Below are positions 7,525 through 15,757 of a stretch of 64,000 nt of DNA, piece by piece. The position numbers were made by a program, and so were the translations under genes. Each line of letters starts with the position of its first letter. Positions within the stretch are counted from its first letter, which is position 1. The stretch comes from Helcobacillus massiliensis (lineage in GTDB: Bacteria; Actinomycetota; Actinomycetes; Actinomycetales; Dermabacteraceae). The stretch lies in the NCBI RefSeq assembly GCF_014191425.1, contig NZ_JACHWP010000001.1:310001-374000 (forward strand), given 5' to 3'. The notes below the pieces were generated by a model. It was not told the origin of the DNA. It did no database searches and saw only the letters and a program-made list of their open reading frames with translations.

Positions 7525-9102
7525 TCAGAGCAGCATGATCCCCGGGGCGTCCGCGACCTCGTCCCAGACCGACGTCTGGGGTTTCGGAGATTGCTGCGGT
7601 ACCGCAGCAGGGCGCTGCCCGGGAGGGAGCTCTACCATCGGCTCCTTGGACACGGTCAGCGCCTCGCGCAGGACGTTCAACCCCTGGTGCACCATCCCGC
7701 GGCGCTCCTTCACCGACGGGTAATCGAGCCGAGCCAGCGCATCGGCGAACCCCGACCGACCGAGCTGGTCGCGGCGGTAGATCCCTTCCGCTGTGCACCA
7801 GTCCTTGTACGCCTCGTGCAGCACCGTCGTCGTGTCGCCGATGCCCCCCGTCTCGCACTGCTCGGCCACGAACCTGCGCACATCGTCCTGGCCCTCGGCG
7901 TACTCGCTCGTCCTCTCCTGAACCGCCTCCGGCTCATCGAGGCCGCGCTCCCAGTACTCACCGAGGCCAGCCACCATCCATGTCAGAATCGCGTCGGCCG
8001 CGAGCTCCAACTTCTCCGGAAGGCGGGGGTCCTGCTCGTCCGGCGGGATCACGACATTGAAAGGCACCGCGCGCACCCGCGACCACACCGCAGGGTCCGC
8101 GACCTTAGACGGCAGCTCGGGCAAATGGTTGGTCACCATGAGGAAGCTGTGCGACGGGAGAAACTCGATCGGGTCCTTCCGCAGCGCACGCGCCTTGATC
8201 GGATCGCCGCCGGTCAACCTCTTGAGGACCGACGCCGACAAACGGATCTTCGTGTCGGTCTCCGAGAGCACCACCATCCGACGCCCCCGCAGGTCGAAGA
8301 ACGCCGGAGACGGCGCGTTCGGATTCGACTTGACGACCTCCATCAGCGCCGGGTCAGCCACCCCGCCGTAATCACCCAGAGCGTGGAGAACCGACGTGTA
8401 CGCCACACCCTTGCCATTGCGCCCCGTCCCGGTCGCGATGGGGAACACGTGCTCCAAAACCTTCCCCACAAGACCCACCCCGAAGAACCGCGCGAGGTAG
8501 GACCGAACGTGGTCATCCGGCAGTACCTGCTCCAGGAAGTCTTCCCACAGCTCGCTATGAGCCCCAGGGACGTAAGCGGCCCGGGTGACCTTCGTGATCC
8601 GATCATCGGGGTCGTGGGGTCGCAGTTCCAGACCATGCAGGTCGAGCGTCCCGTTCGCGCAGTTGAGCAGGTAGGGGTCGGCGTCCATGTCCGCAGCAGC
8701 GGCGCACATGCCCTCCAGGGACCCCGCGAGTTCGAGTACCCCCCGAACCCCGGAGGCCGTGCTGCACGCCATCACGTCGGACGCCAGGTCCTTGTCGCCG
8801 AGGGCGAGCCCCCACATGGCCTTGAGCGTCTCCATCGCCGCAGCCTTGGCGCGCGTACCGCCCTTGTCCTCGGCCCAGCGCTTGCCGTCCCAGTGGTGCC
8901 AGCCGATGCCGACCACGTACAACAACTTGCCGAGCCACTGGGCAGCGAACTCATGCGCAGCCCTGACGTGCTTGCGGTGCTTGCGGGCGTCGTCGAGCAA
9001 TATCGTGCGCTGCTCGGCAATGGTAATCTGAGGCCCAGAGTCGGCAAACTCTTCCGGAGCCGCTCCACCTGACTGGGTGGGGCGGCTTTCTTGTTCGCTC
9101 AT
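7525..9102 (-). CDS. P4-type primase/SF3 helicase (phage/plasmid replication protein)
   Basis: 525 residues. The D5_N-like region (about 100-200) includes the YLLNCANGTLDL strand typical of P4 family proteins. The SF3 helicase core follows: Walker A GTGRNGKG near residue 222, then a DLRGRRMVVLSETD Walker-B-like strand, a KRLTGGDPIKAR segment and an FLMVTNHLPELP sensor motif. These proteins initiate replication of excised P4-like elements, plasmids and PICI-like islands. The N-terminal primase motifs are not obvious, so this may be the helicase half only. It overlaps the excisionase gene by 4 bp (ATGA), making a xis-rep operon. Confidence 0.88.
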   Translation of the reverse strand: MSEQESRPTQSGGAAPEEFADSGPQITIAEQRTILLDDARKHRKHVRAAHEFAAQWLGKLLYVVGIGWHHWDGKRWAEDKGGTRAKAAAMETLKAMWGLALGDKDLASDVMACSTASGVRGVLELAGSLEGMCAAAADMDADPYLLNCANGTLDLHGLELRPHDPDDRITKVTRAAYVPGAHSELWEDFLEQVLPDDHVRSYLARFFGVGLVGKVLEHVFPIATGTGRNGKGVAYTSVLHALGDYGGVADPALMEVVKSNPNAPSPAFFDLRGRRMVVLSETDTKIRLSASVLKRLTGGDPIKARALRKDPIEFLPSHSFLMVTNHLPELPSKVADPAVWSRVRAVPFNVVIPPDEQDPRLPEKLELAADAILTWMVAGLGEYWERGLDEPEAVQERTSEYAEGQDDVRRFVAEQCETGGIGDTTTVLHEAYKDWCTAEGIYRRDQLGRSGFADALARLDYPSVKERRGMVHQGLNVLREALTVSKEPMVELPPGQRPAAVPQQSPKPQTSVWDEVADAPGIMLL

Positions 9103-9326
9103 CGCGGTCCACCTCCAACGAGGTTTTCCACCAGCCAGGCGTCCAGATCGGCGACGCGATAGACGACCCGGGCACCCGCACGGACGTATCGGGGCCCCTG
9201 GCTGCGGCCACGCCAGTTAGCGAGGGTCTTCGGAGCGACGCCGATGTACCGCCCAGCTTCGTCAGTGTCGAGTGCAGCCGGGGGGAGGGTGTGGCCGGGA
9301 TCCACAGCATTCGGTGACAGGGACAT
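9099..9326 (-). CDS. AlpA/excisionase-like DNA-binding protein
   Basis: 75 residues with a MerR/excisionase winged HTH: LDTDEAGRYIGVAPKTLANWRGRSQGPRYVRAGARVVYRVADLDAWL, the standard pattern of AlpA/Xis proteins (helix-turn-helix, then a beta wing starting at PRYV). Such proteins act as recombination directionality factors or activate element genes. It is the first gene of the - strand replication operon. The integrase that normally neighbours it is missing in the window; the 1.17 kb upstream is non-coding. Confidence 0.85.
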   Translation of the reverse strand: MSLSPNAVDPGHTLPPAALDTDEAGRYIGVAPKTLANWRGRSQGPRYVRAGARVVYRVADLDAWLVENLVGGGPR

Positions 9327-9792
9327 GATCGTGAGTCCTTCAGGAGGCGACGGGGGACCGTCGGGCTCACCGAATCCCGATCAAGACGAATACACGCGTG
9401 GTGCCTTCGGAAGCTCCACGTCAGGGCTCTCAGGCCCCGAGTCCCCTCACGCCGACAGGAGGACCAGAAGATCTACTGTGGTGCCGCCCAGGTCGGACGC
9501 CAGGCGGCCCGCCGCAACCCCTCAGGGCTCGTCGGCGGTATAGGAACGAGCCTATCACCCCTGTCAACCCTGCGCTACCCCAGACCTTGGCAACTCGCAG
9601 GTCTTCGGCCTCGCGCGACGGCGGCATCTGCGCTTCGCTCGGCCGAGGGCACGCTGCGGGCCCGCCCTCTCCAGTCGAGAGATCCTCCCCATCAGGAGGG
9701 ACCCCACTCATTCAGTAGACGAGGCGGTCAGCAGGGGTGGTCGATGGGGTGTGCAGAAGCCCCTGGAGTCTGAATATGTTCTGACCAGGGGT

Positions 9793-9872
9793 TGTGAAGT
9801 TTGTGCAGTTCACCCCCGTACTTCCTCCCGGGCGCGCGGGAAAGTAGTGCAGCAAACTGCACAAACTTCACA
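9793..9872. repeat. 18-bp inverted repeat with GTGCAG copies (origin or attachment arm candidate)
   Basis: TGTGAAGTTTGTGCAGTT at 9793-9810 recurs as its exact complement at 9855-9872. GTGCAG/CTGCAC occurs at 9751, 9803, 9847, 9857 and 9878, i.e. five times in 133 bp. Iteron-like spacing upstream of a replication operon suggests an initiator or integrase binding region. Confidence 0.6.
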
Positions 9873-9890
9873 CAGCACTGCACGTGGCGG

Positions 9891-10085
9891 CCCGGCCTGA
9901 CCGGTTGCCCTGCCCGTGCGAGCAGTCCTGCTGACTGCCCGGAGGGGTCCTGCCCCGAAAAGGCAGCCGCGCCACCGCGCCGGCACCGAGCGCCATCGAC
10001 CACCCGGCCTGACCGATTGCCCTGCCCGAGCGAGCAGGCCTGCTGTCTTCCCGGAGGGGGTCCTGCCCTGAGAAGAGAACCGCGC
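9891..10085. repeat. Imperfect direct repeat, two copies of about 82 bp
   Basis: Copy 1 (9891-9972) and copy 2 (10003-10085) both begin CCCGGCCTGACCG, share TTGCCCTGCCCG, CGAGCAG and CCCGGAGGGG, and end with CCGCGC. The offset is 112 bp. Inverted pieces within each copy could form stems. Confidence 0.6.
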
Positions 10086-10212
10086 TATGTGCCGCAGGCC
10101 GCTCTACCGGGTTGCAACGACCTGGACGTCCTCGACCGCCAGTCGCGCACCGGTCGCCACTCACGCCGCCAGGAGCCGGTCCGTCAACACCAGGTGATTC
10201 CTGAAGGCCAAG

Positions 10213-10245
10213 AGTTCGACACGTGCCCCCTGAGCTCCACCATTC
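10213..10245 (+). other. tRNA/tmRNA-3'-end-like segment, possible attachment-site remnant
   Basis: GAGTTCGACACG is followed 16 bp later by GCTCCACCA, the arrangement of a T-loop plus acceptor end of tmRNA or tRNA genes. The T-stem does not pair, and no intact RNA gene precedes it. Integrases of such elements often use these ends. Only suggestive. Confidence 0.25.
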
Positions 10246-10294
10246 AGCGGCGCCCCGCTCATCACGGGAGTGACGCGCCAGCAGCTGATCAACG

Positions 10295-10326
10295 AAGAGC
10301 CCTGGACTGATGTCCAGGGCTCTTTT
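10295..10326 (+). terminator. Strong intrinsic terminator without an upstream gene
   Basis: Perfect 13-bp stem AAGAGCCCTGGAC / GTCCAGGGCTCTT with a TGAT loop, running into TTTT. No + strand gene lies within 6 kb upstream, so it may belong to the gene used as integration target. Confidence 0.85.
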
Positions 10327-10499
10327 CTGTGCCCAAGACGGTGAACAGCACGGTCGGCGCGTGCATGTCCGCCGCTGACGTGTGGCTCAGATCTCCCATG
10401 CGGAGGTCGGAATCCGGGTCGCACGCCGAGGCAAAGGGCAGGTATTCTTCAGCTTGTGCGCTCGCAAAGAGCCCGTGGGACCGTGACAGGGGGTGACGA

Positions 10500-11366
10500 G
10501 TGGAGACAGGGACGGCTGGTACCAGGTTTCTGCTCACGCCCACCGTTGCTCGGCTCTTCACCTGGGGCTCCAGCTCCATGTCCGGCGAGGGCGGCGACCA
10601 CGGTGCGCCGAGCCCGAGCCGTCCGCACGAGCACCTCCGCGCAGTCCTCAGCCCGGGCGAGGTCATCCCCACCGCGCAGGGCGGCACCCAGAGCTTCCAC
10701 AACCGTGTCCAGATCGGACTCGACGCCCCGACCGTCGCGTTCCCCGGCGGTCGCGCCGCCACCCCCGGCACCGCGCCCGTCTCCGGGGTGGACCATCACA
10801 TGAACTCCTGGCGCGGCTTCTCCTGCGCCGGCAGTATCAACGGTGTGCCCGGCGTCCTCGCCGGTGCGGACACGCACTTCACCTGGACACCGGCCGACGG
10901 GTCGACCCTCACCGAGGACGGCCCCTTCGTCTCCGCCTTCACCTCAGACCTGAAGGGCGCCCACCATCTCTTCTGGTGCGGAAAGAACAACATCGGTGAA
11001 CAGGGCGGCGCCCTGACCATCAGCGATACCGATGCAATGGTCGACTTCACCGGCGCGGCGGAGCGGTGCTTCATCCTCGGACAGTGGGTCACTCCACTGG
11101 ACAGCACCCGGATCGCTCGCGCGGTCGCCCGGGTCAACGATCACCAGCGCGCCCGCTACGGCGATCTCTTCCTCGATGTGCAGGAACTGCTGTCCACCTC
11201 GTGGGGTCTGCAGAGCCCACCGGTGCGCGCGCTCGCCTTCACCGCGACGCGGGGTCGCATCCCGGAGTCGGTGGTGGCCCCCGATGGCATCCATCTGAAC
11301 GCGCGCGGCAACCAGGTCGTCGTGTGGGCGCTGCTGGAGCGGATGAAGCAGCTGGGGTGGATCTGA
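10500..11366 (+). CDS. SGNH/GDSL-like hydrolase domain protein
   Basis: 288 residues. GTG start at 10500 with AGGGGGTGA upstream. The SGNH nucleophile block is GSSS at residues 23-26 after a hydrophobic strand (ARLFTWG), and the final Asp-His dyad is D262-x-x-H265 in DGIHLNARGNQVV. Esterases of this fold deacylate or deacetylate lipids or cell-wall polysaccharides. There is no clear signal peptide, which is odd beside an exported SLH protein. The stop overlaps the ATG of the next gene, implying coupled translation. Substrate unknown. Confidence 0.65.
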   Translation: METGTAGTRFLLTPTVARLFTWGSSSMSGEGGDHGAPSPSRPHEHLRAVLSPGEVIPTAQGGTQSFHNRVQIGLDAPTVAFPGGRAATPGTAPVSGVDHHMNSWRGFSCAGSINGVPGVLAGADTHFTWTPADGSTLTEDGPFVSAFTSDLKGAHHLFWCGKNNIGEQGGALTISDTDAMVDFTGAAERCFILGQWVTPLDSTRIARAVARVNDHQRARYGDLFLDVQELLSTSWGLQSPPVRALAFTATRGRIPESVVAPDGIHLNARGNQVVVWALLERMKQLGWI

Positions 11367-12037
11367 TGAGGCCGTCTCCCACACCCTCGGGCCGCGTGCG
11401 CCGCCGGGTCCTCGTCGCCGCCGGGTCGATCGGCGGCCTTGCCCTGCTGACGGGAACGGGCGCCACCGTCGTCCGGAGGTTCACTGACGTCTCAGAATCG
11501 CCCTTCCGCGCGGACATCGAATGGATCACCTCCACGGGCATTGACCCGGGTGCAGGGAAGCATGAGTTCCAGCCGGAGACACCGGTTCTGCGGCATGAGC
11601 TCGCGGCTGCGCTGTACCGGTTCGCGGGGTCGCCGGCCACGGTCGGGGCCCGCGGGGTCTTCACGGATGTTCCCGCTGATGCGCAGAACCGTGCAGAGAT
11701 CGAATGGCTGCAGGCGCAGGGGCTTGAGTGGGGGAGCGCTGAGGGCGAGTTCCAGCCGAACGCCGTCGCCACCCGCGGCCTGCTGGCCGACTACCTGCAT
11801 GGTCTGCTGGAGGCGCGCCTGCGCCGCCACGGTCTGCGCATTGACCCGGAGGCAGCGGACCTCTTCGCCGACGTCGCTGCTGACCATCCAGCGGCAGCAC
11901 AGATCCGCTGGATCCGTGCCAGTGGAATCACCGCCGGGTTCCCGGACGCGACGTTCCGCCCCGATGGTGACCTGCTGAGGCAGGAGATGGCGGCCTTCAT
12001 CCGCGGCGCCGCCCTCCTCGCCGACCGCGCCCGCTGA
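11366..12037 (+). CDS. Secreted protein with three S-layer homology (SLH) repeats
   Basis: 223 residues. N-terminal RRR followed by VLVAAGSIGGLALLTG is a signal sequence, possibly Tat-type. Three SLH modules follow: FTDVSESPFRADIEWITSTGI, FTDVPADAQNRAEIEWLQAQGL and FADVAADHPAAAQIRWIRASGI, the last with GFPDATFRPDGDLLRQEMAAFI. SLH domains bind pyruvylated wall polysaccharides, so this protein is probably anchored at the cell surface. Start overlaps the SGNH gene stop by 1 bp. The protein consists only of SLH modules, so it may work as an adapter for a partner, perhaps the SGNH protein. Confidence 0.85.
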   Translation: MRPSPTPSGRVRRRVLVAAGSIGGLALLTGTGATVVRRFTDVSESPFRADIEWITSTGIDPGAGKHEFQPETPVLRHELAAALYRFAGSPATVGARGVFTDVPADAQNRAEIEWLQAQGLEWGSAEGEFQPNAVATRGLLADYLHGLLEARLRRHGLRIDPEAADLFADVAADHPAAAQIRWIRASGITAGFPDATFRPDGDLLRQEMAAFIRGAALLADRAR

Positions 12038-12040
12038 CCC

Positions 12041-12100
12041 TCAGACCGCAGACGCAGAACCGCCCCGAACCTCCGGTCTGAGCCGGTTGCTCGGGGCGGT
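12041..12100. terminator. Bidirectional terminator with competing stems
   Basis: ACCGCCCCGA (12059-12068) pairs with TCGGGGCGGT (12091-12100). A second pair TCAGACCG (12041-12048) / CGGTCTGA (12074-12081) overlaps it. Located between the convergent SLH and permease genes. Confidence 0.6.
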
Positions 12101-12128
12101 GCGCTGTCCGCGTCAGGCAGCGCGGGGA

Positions 12129-13718
12129 TCAGCCGTCGTAGCGGTGAGAGCCGCGGCCGCGCTCCTCGACGTACTGCGAGGCCGCCAGGACCGGGTGCTC
12201 GCCGGTGTAGCCCTGGCGCTCCGCCGCGATCGCCATGACGCGCTTGCGCACCAGGAACCAGCCGCCGATCAGCACGGGAACGAGCAGCAGAAGGAACGCC
12301 AGGGTGTACGTGCCGACGGGGTAGTCGAACGCCATCATCACGACCACGATCGCCAGGAACGCGAGCACCACGATGTCGTTGACCGGTGCAAGGGGTGCCC
12401 GGTACTTCGGGCGGGAGTACACGCCCTTCTTCGCCAGGTGCACGAACTTCATGTGCGACAGGCAGATCGCGGCCCACGCCGCCATGGTGCCGAATGCGGC
12501 GATGTTCAGCACGATCGTGAACGCGTCCTCGGGGACGATGAAGTTCAGCCCCACGCCGAGCACACCCACGATGGAGGTCAGCCAGATGCCGCCCACGGGC
12601 ACGCCGTGCTTGTTGAGGCGGCCCGCCCATTCGGGGGCGGAGCCGGCCATGGCCATGGAGTGGACGATGCGGCCGGTGGAGTACAGGCCCGCGTTCAGCG
12701 ACGACGCAGCCGCGGTGATGACCACCAGCTGCATGACCGGGGCGGTCCAGGTGATGCCGATGGAGTCGAAGAACGTCACGAACGGCGACTCGCTCCCGGA
12801 GTAGGCGCTGGCCGGCAGCAGCAGCACCAGCAGAACGATGGAGCCCACGTAGAACAGGGCGATGCGCAGCAGCACCGTGTTGACCGCCTTCGGGATCACG
12901 GTCTTGGCGTCCTGGGTCTCACCGGAGGTGGTGCCCACCAGCTCGATGCCGGCGTAGGCGAACACGGTGCCCTGGATCGCCAGGAGCGCGGGAACGGCGC
13001 CGAACGGGAACCAGCCCCCGTTCTCGCTGATGAGGTGGAAGCCGGTGTCCGAACCCGTCGGCGTCCCGAAGATCAGGAAGAGGATGCCGACCACGAGGAA
13101 CGTCACCAGCGCCGCAACCTTGATGAACGCGAACCAGAACTCGAGCTCACCGAACACCTTCACACTCACCAGGTTCATGGCGAGCACGATGGCGAGGACC
13201 ACGAGGGCGGTGAGACCCTGCGGGATGGCGGCGACGAACTCGCTGTACCGGCCGAACCATGCGATGTAGAGCGCGATGGCGGTGGCGTCGGCAACGGCCG
13301 TGGTGGCCCAGTTCAACCAGTACAGCCAACCGGCGGTGAAGGCGGAGCGCTCGCCGTAGAACTGGCGGGTGTAGGAGACGAAGGAGCCCGAGGAGGGGCG
13401 GTGCACCACGAGCTCGCCGAGGGAGCGGAGCATCAGGTAGCCCATGAAGCCGCAGACGGCGTACACGATGGCGAGGGCGGGCCCGGAGGCGGCGAGGCCG
13501 CCGCCGGCGCCGAGGAACAGGCCGGTGCCGATCGCGGAGCCGATGGCGATCATCTGCAGCTGTCGGGGTGAGAGCCCCTTCTGCATGCCTTCGTCCTCGG
13601 CGGCGAAGAAGTCATCGTCGGGGATGTGCACGCCGGCGGGGGCTTCAGCCGAGCCCGCGGCGGAGCCTGTGGGCGCGGAGGGCTGAGGATCACCCGCTGG
13701 GGGAGGGGTGGTGGACAT
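12129..13718 (-). CDS. ansP: Amino-acid permease, L-asparagine permease (AnsP) type
   Basis: 529 residues from ATG 13718, which has GGAAGG upstream; a GTG 9 bp earlier has none. It is an APC-superfamily transporter of about 12 membrane helices. Diagnostic segments are IAIGSAIGTGLFLGAG in helix 1, GELVVHRPSSGSFVSY, the GWLYWLNWATTAVAD helix and FGELEFWFAFIKVAA, which match the AnsP/GabP/AroP group and best the asparagine permeases. It imports amino acid with protons across the cytoplasmic membrane. Convergent with the SLH gene. The AGCS transporter lies upstream on the same strand, 160 bp away. Substrate is inferred from family resemblance only. Confidence 0.8.
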   Translation of the reverse strand: MSTTPPPAGDPQPSAPTGSAAGSAEAPAGVHIPDDDFFAAEDEGMQKGLSPRQLQMIAIGSAIGTGLFLGAGGGLAASGPALAIVYAVCGFMGYLMLRSLGELVVHRPSSGSFVSYTRQFYGERSAFTAGWLYWLNWATTAVADATAIALYIAWFGRYSEFVAAIPQGLTALVVLAIVLAMNLVSVKVFGELEFWFAFIKVAALVTFLVVGILFLIFGTPTGSDTGFHLISENGGWFPFGAVPALLAIQGTVFAYAGIELVGTTSGETQDAKTVIPKAVNTVLLRIALFYVGSIVLLVLLLPASAYSGSESPFVTFFDSIGITWTAPVMQLVVITAAASSLNAGLYSTGRIVHSMAMAGSAPEWAGRLNKHGVPVGGIWLTSIVGVLGVGLNFIVPEDAFTIVLNIAAFGTMAAWAAICLSHMKFVHLAKKGVYSRPKYRAPLAPVNDIVVLAFLAIVVVMMAFDYPVGTYTLAFLLLLVPVLIGGWFLVRKRVMAIAAERQGYTGEHPVLAASQYVEERGRGSHRYDG

Positions 13719-13877
13719 CGATGTCACCTTCCGGAGAGTCGGGGGTCGATGGACTGTTGAACAATGTAATGCAGGGGGCGTCGGTCCCGGTGCTCACTTC
13801 TGCTGGGACTCGGATGGAGCGCCGGGGAAGGTGTCCGGCGATGCGGAAGCGCCCCCTCAGGCAGAGGGCTGACGGGG

Positions 13878-15545
13878 TCAGCCAGTGGCGTGGGACCCGG
13901 AGGACCCGTCGGCCCCCGCAGCCCCATCCGCGGCTGCGGCCCCTGGACTGCGCTCGTCGGAGTAGTGCGGCCAGTCCGGGTCGGCAGCCAGGCGGTTGTG
14001 CACCGCGGTTTCGTGCTCGTCGAGGCGGATCGCCTCCATCTCCGCGGTGCGGGTCTGCTCACGGGTGGGGGTGTGGTCGCCCATGCCGACCCGCAGGTCC
14101 TCATCCACTTCGCTGACCGTTCCCACCGCGACGCGGGTCCGGTGGCGGAGGATCTCGTAGCGGACCACCCGGGCCAGCACGTACAGGCCCAGCAGGTTCG
14201 GGAGGGTGACGAGGAACGTGGTGGCGTCGGCGAACCCGACCATGGAGTCCATGGAGATCGCCGCACCCACGACCACCGAGAGCACGTAGATGATGCGGAA
14301 CGTGATCCGCACTCCCTTGGAGGGGCCGAAGATGTAGGTGGCGAGCATTTCGCAGAAGAACGAGTAGCTCAGCATCGTCGACAGGCCGAACAGGAACACC
14401 ACGGCCGTGAGGACGTACGGGAACCAGGCGGTGACCGTGCCGAACGCCTCAGCGGTCAGCACCACGCCGTCGGAGTCCGGGCTGCCGTGGCGGTGCACCC
14501 CGGTGATGACGATCGCGACCGCGGTCAGCATGCACACCACCACGGAGTCCACGAACGGGCCCCACATCGCGGTGTACCCCTCCGTGGCGGGGTCCTTCGT
14601 CTTCGAGGCGGAGAACGACATCGATGCCGTTCCCACACCCGCAGCGTTGGAGAACAGGGCACGCTGGATGCCGATCACGGCCACACCGATCGCGCCGCCG
14701 GTCACACCCTGCGGCGACACCGCGCCGGTGAAGATTTCAGCGACCGCGCTCGGCAGCTGACCGATGTTCATCACGATGATCAGCAGCACGGACAGGATGT
14801 ACGCGATCGCCATGAACGGGGTGATGAACGAGGTCCAGCGGGCGATGGAGGTGACGCCGCCGAGCACCACGATCGCGACGATCACCGCGAGCGCTGCACC
14901 GATCATCCAGTTGTTCTGCCCGATCACGCTGTTCTCGCCGAACGCGCTGGAGACGATCATCGTCACCTGGTTCGCCTGGAACAGGTTGCCGCCGCCGAGC
15001 ATGCCGATGAGGGCGCATACGGCGTAGATGCCGGCGAGGACCACGCCGAAGCGCTTCCAGCCGATCTCGGCGAAGCCGTCGCGCAGCACGTACATGGGGC
15101 CGCCGAGGGTGGATCCGTCGGGCAGGACCCGGCGGTACTTCGAGCCGAGCGCCGCTTCGGCCATCTTCACGCTCATGGCGAAGAAGCCGAACAGGGCGAT
15201 CCAGACGGCTGCGCCGGGACCGCCGGCCACGATCGCGATGGCGACGCCGGCGATGTTGCCGAGGCCCACGGTGGCGGACAGTTCCGTGGCGAGCGCCTGG
15301 AAGGAGCTGATCTCCCCGGGATCGGTCTTGCGGGCGTAGCGGCCGCGGATCACGGCGATGGAGTGCTTCAGTCCGGTGATGGGCTGGAACCGCAGCCAGA
15401 CGGTGAAGAACACGGCGGCGAGCATCAGCCAGAGGACCACCACGGGGACGCCGCCGAAGATCGGCAGCTCTACGAAGATGATGGAGCTGAGCACGGCGGA
15501 CAGAGGGGCGAAGACGGCTTCGATGACGGAGTCGATCGACGACAT
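13878..15545 (-). CDS. Sodium:alanine symporter (AGCS family, AlsT/DagA type)
   Basis: 555 residues from ATG 15545 (MSSIDSVIEAVFAPLS); the longer frame upstream has no RBS and non-membrane sequence. About 11 membrane helices with AGCS marks: GLGNIAGVAIAIVAGGPGAAVW, KMAEAALGSKYR, GGPMYVLRDGF and NQVT. Family members import alanine or glycine with Na+. The last 90 residues are a charged cytoplasmic tail. Next to ansP and the threonine-degradation genes, it adds to an amino-acid uptake and catabolism cluster. Confidence 0.9.
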   Translation of the reverse strand: MSSIDSVIEAVFAPLSAVLSSIIFVELPIFGGVPVVVLWLMLAAVFFTVWLRFQPITGLKHSIAVIRGRYARKTDPGEISSFQALATELSATVGLGNIAGVAIAIVAGGPGAAVWIALFGFFAMSVKMAEAALGSKYRRVLPDGSTLGGPMYVLRDGFAEIGWKRFGVVLAGIYAVCALIGMLGGGNLFQANQVTMIVSSAFGENSVIGQNNWMIGAALAVIVAIVVLGGVTSIARWTSFITPFMAIAYILSVLLIIVMNIGQLPSAVAEIFTGAVSPQGVTGGAIGVAVIGIQRALFSNAAGVGTASMSFSASKTKDPATEGYTAMWGPFVDSVVVCMLTAVAIVITGVHRHGSPDSDGVVLTAEAFGTVTAWFPYVLTAVVFLFGLSTMLSYSFFCEMLATYIFGPSKGVRITFRIIYVLSVVVGAAISMDSMVGFADATTFLVTLPNLLGLYVLARVVRYEILRHRTRVAVGTVSEVDEDLRVGMGDHTPTREQTRTAEMEAIRLDEHETAVHNRLAADPDWPHYSDERSPGAAAADGAAGADGSSGSHATG

Positions 15546-15655
15546 GGGGAGCTTTCTGTAGACAGTGCTGCGCGTCACAGCGCTCCCCAGGATAAGGGCG
15601 GTGCCCGGGTATGGCCACTTCAGGACGGATCGTGGCCGGCAGGGCTGCGGGTATG

Positions 15656-15726
15656 CGGAACCGCCGCGCACCTCCCTGGTGTCCCCGGCGGGGCCGACGG
15701 GGGAGGGACGATGCGCGGCGGTTCCG
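15656..15726. terminator. Large hairpin downstream of kbl
   Basis: CGGAACCGCCGCGCA (15656-15670) pairs perfectly with TGCGCGGCGGTTCCG (15712-15726); the interior also has CCTCCC/GGGAGG complementarity. No T-tract, so it could be a Rho-independent stop for kbl or a cruciform between kbl and the symporter gene. Confidence 0.5.
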
Positions 15727-15757
15727 GCCCTGCGGCGTCAGGGCGTGATCGCGCCGA

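Larger units (their letters stand above)
9327..10217. other. Gene-free region upstream of the excisionase
   Basis: I find no credible coding frame on either strand; open frames here are Cys/Pro/Arg-rich low-complexity shadows without RBS. It holds the xis promoter, an 18-bp inverted repeat with GTGCAG copies, and an approximately 82-bp imperfect direct repeat. This layout suits an origin of replication and/or arm-type integrase sites at the end of the element. Confidence 0.6.

Noticed and set aside
9801-10310. 169-codon + strand frame in the non-coding end of the element
   Set aside because: Runs through inverted and direct repeats, Cys/Pro/Arg-rich, no RBS, no resemblance to a protein family.
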